Shown: one piece after another, positions 58,276 to 64,000 of the stretch | Numbering within the stretch: position 1 is the stretch's first letter | Layout: each line of letters starts with the position of its first letter | Assembly (NCBI GenBank): GCA_014529385.2 | Contig: CM043964.1 | Span: forward strand, 110,296,587-110,360,586 | From: Adiantum capillus-veneris | Lineage: Eukaryota > Streptophyta > Polypodiopsida > Polypodiales > Pteridaceae | DNA: 64,000 bases | Reading direction: 5' to 3' | Position numbers and translations under genes: made by a program | Notes under the pieces: generated by a model | Database searches by the model: none | Seen by the model: the letters and a program-made list of their open reading frames with translations, nothing else | What the model was told of the DNA's origin: nothing

Positions 58276-59781
58276 TGTAACTAAGTCAGACTTTGTAAAT
58301 AATTAATTTATTTACGAGAAAAGAATTATCTAATTAGTTGTGTGCACACCAGAATAGACCTAGCAGTTCTAAGGCCTCAGGTGAGCCTAAATGCGGGCCA
58401 CAACACCTCAGAGGGACCTTAGCAGAAATTACCCTGAAGCCCTAGTGATTGGGAAATCGGGTCTTCAGAAAGGGATAAGCAGTAGCCTCAGATTTTAGGC
58501 TCAGAAAAATACGCGCGTCAGTACAAGCACATGAATAAGATGGGGTCCTTAGAACAATGACCCTAAGGCTAATAAAGCCTTAGGGTAAGTTTCGTTAAAT
58601 TAAATTTAACGGTATACGTGCCCGGGCAGGCGGCCGGACAAGTGTGAACAGGTAAAGGCGGTGCAGTGCAAGTGCGGCATTGCGCCGGCAGACCTTTGGT
58701 GTTCTCATAAAAGAATCATTGGTAGCATTTGTTAGTTAGTTGCACATTTTTAATTAATGAGCTAGAAGTTTTTAAAGTCAAAACTTGAATGGTTTTTAAG
58801 CTTTTAAAGTAAGTGTGCCAAGTGGCACACTTACCAATGCAAACTAACTCTCTCTCACTCTCACTCTCACCCTCTCTCTCTTCCTAGCGCCCCCTCTCCC
58901 TGATGGCTATTTAGGAGCCCCCCTTCCCCATTTTTAGGGCTGGCAGTGCACCTACCCCCCCTAATGTGAGCGTGCTCTACGCGGTGGAGCCCTCCATTGA
59001 AGCTTGAGAGCAGCCCCTTGCGACATATGTGGTAGCCTTGTGCTCCCATTGTCAAGAACAAGGGATCCCACAGACATAGACACCTTCTGGTGAAGTTTCA
59101 TCGCGAGAAGCTGTCGTAGACGCTCTCTTAGCAGAGTGCGGTTGCTGTAATTCTCTGTTTTCAGCCCCTAATCACCTCGATTAGGGCTGTTTTCAGCAGA
59201 TCAACCATAGAAATTCTCTTCTCTCTCCTTATCCTAAGTCTACATCAAGTTTGACGCGATTCCATCGCGAAGAAGATCTCTGTTTCGGCATAGGGGTGTG
59301 CACAGGTAAGAATTTCAGGTTATGTGCAGAAAATTACAGCAAGCATGTGCGTGTGCATTTTGCTTGTTTCTCTTTTGTGTTCACGAATGAATGAATGAGC
59401 ATGAAGGCAACACATAACGGAAGATGGACTCTCCTCTGTGAGAGCTTCCGATGAGCTGTTTTGGAAGATAGACTCTCTTTTCGAGAGCTTCCAACCAGTC
59501 TCGCAGAAGATGGGAAATCCCCTAAGCAGAAAGAAAGTGGAAACACTTTCTCAGTCAGTAGTCAGAACAGAACAGAAGAAAGAATAGAGGACGGGCGTAT
59601 GCCCCGTTCCTGTGCTTGTAAAGATTCTCCCTTAGTAATAAAGATATTCTCTTTATGGGGGGGGGGGACCAGCCCATCTTCTGGTCCCCAATGGAGTGTC
59701 AAGTTTTCTCTCTCCCTCTAATTCTCTTGAGTATTTGAAGTGCAATTAAACGTTAGTTTACGCTTCCGTATTTTTGTGACA
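58276..59781 (+). repeat. Element D 3' LTR
   Basis: 1,506 bases matching 52074-53584 with scattered substitutions, loss of one GCTAATAAA-type repeat near 58573 and a slightly longer G run near 59657. Confidence 0.95.
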
Positions 59782-59786
59782 AGGAG
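59782..59786. repeat. Target site duplication of element D (right)
   Basis: AGGAG, identical to 52069-52073. Confidence 0.88.
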
Positions 59787-59840
59787 GACCTAGCAGATAC
59801 TCCTCGGATTGTGAAACTTTACCTCTATGTTTTGGTTTAG
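59787..59840 (+). pseudogene. Element E chromodomain, last codons
   Basis: Eighteen codons ending in TAG at 59838-59840. They continue the frame broken at 52073 and match the end of the D chromodomain (Asp-Leu-x-Asp then an I-V-K-L-type helix). Confidence 0.8.
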
Positions 59841-60416
59841 CATAGTCTACTCCAAATGGAACCCATAATTCAGCTTGGCCAGAGATCTGGTGCAGTGGGA
59901 TGCACAAGAGGGGAGTCACTCCACTCCTTTGTCAATAGATGCCTTGATTTTGATACTAAAGTCACTGATGTCTCTTTGAGCTTCAGGGATACTGAGAGCT
60001 GACAGTATTCTGTTGGATGACTTTATGAAATGGAATTCCTGATAATGATACTAATTTGTTCTTGACTTCTTGTGAGTGTAGGAACTGATAGACAAAATGA
60101 CTGCAGCATTTTGGTCTGATTGATTTCGAATAGACATGGTTGCAATAGGGGTTAGTCAATCGGACATCGATGAGGTCCCGATTTGGACCTAGATGTGATT
60201 GCTAGCTACATTGCCGATAAATCATGGTCTAAGATCCGAATGAATGTTGAATGTCATGTGATGTCCTGTGATGTGACTGTCGATTTTGTACATGTGCTAG
60301 ATGTGTGTTCCTAGTACGTAGGTACTAACAGTCAGTGTCTGCTAAGATGGTTTATGGCTTTTGTCGGTTTTGCAGGCGTAATCGCGGTCGATTACAATGC
60401 TTTCAAGAGGGGGCTA
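59841..60416 (+). other. Element E 3' untranslated region and polypurine tract
   Basis: No gene. It ends with CAAGAGGGGGCTA (60404-60416), the polypurine tract, directly before TGTCACAAAG. Confidence 0.75.
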
Positions 60417-60975
60417 TGTCACAAAGTGATGACGTGGCGGACAACAACAGAAACCCTAATTTCTGCTAGAAACCCTAAAATTCATGCAAACCCTAATTTC
60501 TGCCAAAAACCCTAATTTTCAGAAATCGCGGAGGCTAATTTTTTTTTTTTTGAAAATGAGGAGCGACGCAAATTTCGCTTTTTCTCTACTTAATGAGAAA
60601 GAAAGAGAGAATGCTTTTGCTTTCAAGTTTTGACTCTCTGTGAGAGAGAGAGAGCAATTGCTTTTGATTTGAAGCTTTTGGGGCTCTGCTTTTGGGCATC
60701 CATTGTAACCTTTAAATTAGTGGTGAGGGCCTCACTTCTCAAAGCATCTAGACGCAGAGTCTGAGAGTGAAACCCTAACCACTCTCTTGTACTTTGATGA
60801 TTGATTAATACAAAAAGAAATACCGAAAGGGGCGCCAGTCTTTGGGGCCAATATCTCTAGGCACGGAACTCCGCCGGGCCAGTGCAAATCTATTGTGATC
60901 TGTGAATTGTTTTGAAGTGGTTATTTGGTTGCTGTCGCGGTAGATTCTTGACTTGGAGTGTCCAAGTCTGTTACA
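60417..60975 (+). repeat. Element E 3' LTR
   Basis: 559 bases from TGTCACAAAG to TCTGTTACA, followed by the target duplication CTGTA. It contains four AAACCCTAA-type motifs near its start, a T run at 60539-60551, and GA-rich runs. Confidence 0.88.
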
Positions 60976-60980
60976 CTGTA
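60976..60980. repeat. Target site duplication of element E (right)
   Basis: CTGTA, identical to 47932-47936. Confidence 0.88.
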
Positions 60981-61842
60981 TCTCATAGTACACTCTGCAA
61001 TGATATGTAATGTAGCTCTGTCTCTGGCTCTAACTGGCATAAGTGGCATATCTTACTGTCTACTGGTATCTCTCTAAATCTATCAGTCTCAATCTCCAGC
61101 TGATGTGAGGACGTGCGTATCTGACCAATGGCACACCGCAAACCATGAGACATGTGTGTTCATGTAGCTGGGTCGAATCACAAACCCATCTCTTGTGAGG
61201 TAGAGAAGATGCTCTCTATAGAAAGCCATCTTCGTGACCAACTCCTGTGGCGGCTCTATCCATGTCCTCTTCGTATCCAGCTGGATCAGGTCTTGACGAA
61301 TGAGTCTAGTAATTTGCACTCGTGTAAGAGACATCGAGGGTGCCTGAAGAGAGTACTGGAAAGGGGGTAGCCTGTCCATGGTGAAACCATGCGTCTGAAA
61401 CCATGATGTCATCTGTGCATACCAGCATGAAGTGTCCCCTTGAAGAGCTAACTGTCTTGGAAGACTCAAGGGCCAGTCTAGCATATCTGTCTCTAGTAGT
61501 ATCCCACAAGTTGTACACAAAGGAGACTGATCTGGTAAGCGCCTCAATCTCCATAGGAGGGGCAGCTAGCTCTGCTCGAATGATAGCGTGGGGTACGGAG
61601 GCCTTGGCTCTGATCAGTCGAGAGATCATAGATACCAAGGGCCTCTCCATACGTCTACAACCATCTTGGCCTACAAAAGGTCCCCATGTCTGCACCCCAT
61701 ACAACATAGCTGTGGCTACTAAGGTATCAAAGAGCCATAACTTTGTCCGAGGTTCTTGGAACTGAACCTGCGAACACATCCTCTCCAAGCCTCCCAAGGC
61801 CCCAAAAGCTCTAGTCAATCTAGTCTCTGCTGCTCTCCCCAA
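60976..61842 (-). pseudogene. LINE-B post-RT region
   Basis: Frame 61842-61306 has RLTRAFGALGGLERMCSQ, then LFDTLVATAMLYGVQTWGP and MERPLVSMISRLIRAKASVP, the usual post-RT arrangement. A shift leads to 61547-61089 (SLTRVQITRLIRQDLIQLDT). The last codons before E contain a C-x2-C...H-like pattern (CHLCQLEPETELHY) that continues beyond the E insertion. Confidence 0.8.
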
Positions 61843-62835
61843 AGAAAACCTTGGCCCTGTGAAGACAACCCCAAGGTAAGTGTATACACATCAATCTCTT
61901 GACCATAGATCCACTGTGGTGTGGTGTTAAACACCATAACCTTGGTTTTACCAAGGTTTATAGACAATCCACTATCCTTTGCAAATTTGTGTAATGCATC
62001 CAACTGTCGCTGCATACCCTTTAGTGAGTCAGAGATCAACACAATATCATCAGCATATAACAACAATGGGATCCACGTCCTTGCCAGCTGGGCACCTCTA
62101 TCACCCTTTCTGTCAATGTAATCAGACACCTCATCAACATACATACCAAATAGAGTAGGAGACAATGGGCAATCCTGTTTCACCCAAATGGTGGAGTGAA
62201 CTAAATCAAATATCCCCTCCGGAGTGTGTATATGTCACATCACTGATTTGTATAGAGCCATAATCCCCCAAATCAACACTATGGGCGCCCCCATCTCCTG
62301 CAATCTACGCATCAATCGAGCTCTCGGTACCATGTCAAATGCTTCGCGGAAATCCACAAAGCTACAATAAATCCGTCTCCCATGTGACCTGCCCTCGTCA
62401 ATGATGGCTTCGAGTGTCAGAATATGATCAAGAGTGGAGAAACCCCTCCTGAAACCGGCCTGGCCCTTTGCTCGTACACCCTCACCCTCTGCCCAATTAC
62501 TCAACTGTTGCTCAAGAATGGATGCATGTAACCGTGCCAATGTGTGCCCAACCATAATAGTGCGGTAATTCCCAGGCTCTGTAGGATCACCTGCTTTGAA
62601 GATAGGCACAATAGTAGACAACCTCCAAGTCTCAGGTAACCCCTCACACATAGCACGATTGAACAACACTGCAAGAACCTCTACCAACATATCTCTAGCA
62701 TGTGTAAAGTGCTCTGCTACTAGACCATCATGACATATGCCTTGCTGGTCCTCATCCTATCAATGGCTCTCTTTACCATCTCAGTTATAAAGAAGGTGCT
62801 GGGAGGTGGGCATGGCTCTGTAGGATCTGGAAGTT
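61815..62835 (-). pseudogene. LINE-B reverse transcriptase
   Basis: RT blocks in order: KRAIDRMRTSKA (62770), LPETWRLSTIVPIFKAGDP, NYRTIMVG, GQAGFRRGFSTLDHILTLEA, CSFVDFREAFDMVPR (first catalytic Asp), LYKSVM then TGA at 62235-62237, KQDCPLSPTLFGMYVDE, LLLYADDIVLISD (YADD centre) and INLGKTKVMVF. A frameshift lies near 62725 and another near 61840. The TGA fits an ancestral CGA. Confidence 0.88.
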
Positions 62836-63705
62836 CTACTCTTAAGGTTCTATACCAATCTCCAGCCTTTCCGCTTAGGGTCAAACTCAAAGCCTTACAC
62901 TTATGTAGCTCATTGTGCTCTTCCAAGGAATCGCACACATGTTCAAAGACTTCCATATGATTTCTAGCATCTCCGTCTCCACTGAATTTCTGTGTGAGCT
63001 TAGCTACTTGAGCTGCCTTGCTCCTAGGCTCTCTATCAGGTGCACTACGCATGTTTTCCGCAATAGAGCGACCGATAGTTTGAGCAAATGCTGCCAAATC
63101 TCCTATTTGAGCAAGTATAATGGGTGTATGTGCTCCTGGAACCACATGTGAGATGGGAGTTGACCTTGGCCTTGGCATACGCGCGGCTCTTGGGTCCCAT
63201 ATTTCGTATGGTGGTGTACCAGACAGTGGTCCAAAGTTTACAGGCGTGGCCCTAGGCATAGGGGATGCCTGATATGGCATGTTATTATTAAATGGCATGG
63301 CTCCACTTGTATAAGAGCTTGGATAATGTCATTGTGGATTGTAAGCTCTTGGAATAATTGGAGGTGTAGAAGCTACATGAGGCTGAGGTACGACAGGTGC
63401 ACATGATTGATACTTACATGTAGGTATAGTTGGGGGCACTGTGCTACTAGGAATCGGCGCAGTGTTAACAAATGAACTCCATGGTGTACTTCTTGTCATG
63501 CTCACCACTAGGATATGCATGGTAGCCGTAGTGTCATTAAGAGAAAGATGAGCTAGATCTGGGAAGGTAAAGCTGCCACTTGTGGGCTCAGATTGTACTG
63601 AGGCTCCTGGCAAAACAACATATGGAGGATCAATGGGGCTCACTGAGGGAGTCTCCATTTGTGATAGGGTTGGTTGGTTGGCCTTTCCCGTATCCAAGAA
63701 TTTCC
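62836..63705 (-). pseudogene. Element A2: gag fragment related to A1
   Basis: Frames 63697-63329 and 63298-62720 are in phase, separated by TGA at 63329-63331. Text such as LTQKFSGDGDARNHMEVFEH and RSIAENMRSAPDREPRSKAA is nearly identical to A1 gag. The match ends at GDWYRTLRVE, near 62836, where LINE-B codons follow without a stop. The other end is lost near the GA array at 63762. Confidence 0.88.
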
Positions 63706-63759
63706 TGTGACTTCTCTTCTAGAGAGAGAAAGTAAAATCATAGAGTTGTATATCACTAC

Positions 63760-63761
<2 letters not shown>

Positions 63762-63844
<83 letters not shown>
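63762..63844. repeat. (GA)n microsatellite
   Basis: About 41 uninterrupted GA units. Frames across it are artefacts. Confidence 0.98.
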
Positions 63845-63848
<4 letters not shown>

Positions 63849-64000
63849 GAGGGCATAACGACGGAAAAAATGTAAACAAATAAAATCACCATTTCACAAC
63901 TCATGCCATTAGAGTCAAATATGCTCGCAACGCATGTGATCAGAGTCAAATAGTCCACAGCATATAAACATGCGATAAAGTAAAAAATCATGCAGAATAG
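63845..64000. other. Unassigned end of window
   Basis: 156 bases, no feature seen. A short phrase (AGAGTCAAATA) occurs twice, near 63910 and 63942. Confidence 0.5.

Larger units (their letters stand above)
52074..59781 (+). mobile_element. Element D: 7.7-kb Ty3/gypsy chromovirus, nearly complete
   Basis: LTRs at 52074-53584 and 58276-59781 are nearly identical by eye (TGTAACTAAG to TTGTGACA). The AGGAG target duplication and an initiator tRNA-Met primer site at 53586-53597 are present. Gag-protease (53651-55303), RT-RNase H-integrase (55304-57730) and the integrase C-terminus with chromodomain (57697-58263) are in the standard order. Two breaks are seen: an in-frame TAG between protease and RT, and a one-base deletion near 57695. 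It is the youngest insertion on the right. Confidence 0.95.
47937..60975 (+). mobile_element. Element E: old Ty3/gypsy chromovirus, interrupted by element D
   Basis: Bounded by a CTGTA target duplication. The 5' LTR is reduced to about 168 bases and the primer site is lost. Decayed gag with a zinc knuckle, protease remnants, RT-RNase H, an integrase with an internal deletion and a chromodomain follow. Element D (52074-59781) sits in the chromodomain codons. The 3' UTR, a polypurine tract and a 559-base 3' LTR complete it. Without D it is about 5.3 kb. Confidence 0.9.
60976..62835 (-). mobile_element. LINE-B: 5'-truncated non-LTR retrotransposon, main part
   Basis: Minus-strand LINE RT polypeptide from about 62835 down to the E insertion at 60976, continuing at 47936. 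It starts within the region before RT, so the endonuclease is missing. The left (3') part is at 47447-47936. Confidence 0.85.

Overview
The window is plant-type nuclear DNA made almost entirely of transposable elements. The evidence for a plant is: Ty3/gypsy elements primed by tRNA-Asp and initiator tRNA-Met, chromodomain integrases, a LINE with a plant-style zinc-binding reverse-transcriptase tail, AAACCCTAA motifs, and a pseudogene of a DBP2-type DEAD-box helicase. I see no intact host gene. The heavy nesting suggests a large, repeat-rich genome, but the lineage cannot be read from this sequence.

Layout of the left half (1-34,606). Element A1 (minus strand, Ty3/gypsy) has decayed gag-protease at about 1285-5332. 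A tRNA-Asp primer site at 14176-14192 and an LTR split between 14196-14595 and 34288-34606 belong to a minus-strand element, plausibly A1. Element B (plus strand, about 5964-13996) has gag, protease, a W-x-P-K repeat region, a captured helicase pseudogene, a polypurine tract and a 3' LTR, but no pol. Element C (minus strand, 14596-34282, 19.7 kb) is complete in structure, with two LTRs, a GTTGA target duplication, a tRNA-Asp primer site and a polypurine tract. C encodes Gag, protease, RT, RNase H and integrase. It then adds two unusual parts: a second aspartic-protease-like domain that was originally in frame after integrase, and a separate coiled-coil ORF of about 1,100 codons just before the 3' LTR. 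B and C are relatives in opposite orientation.

Middle (34,607-43,235). This is mostly unrecognised non-coding sequence with microsatellites, a possible tRNA-derived fragment, and an unknown plus-strand ORF remnant at 41626-42648.

Right half (43,236-64,000). LINE-A (plus strand) decays from 43236 to about 47390. LINE-B (minus strand) runs from about 62835 to 60976, is interrupted by element E, and resumes from 47936 to about 47447. Element E (plus strand, chromovirus, 47937-60975, target duplication CTGTA) is itself interrupted inside its chromodomain codons by element D (plus strand, chromovirus, 52074-59781, target duplication AGGAG). A gag fragment related to A1 (A2, minus strand) lies at 62836-63705 and joins LINE-B directly.

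Insertion order from nesting: LINE-B, then E, then D on the right. On the left, the split LTR is older than C, and B appears inserted in the leader of the same older element. Every coding region carries stops or frameshifts. D and C have the most similar LTR pairs by eye and are the youngest.
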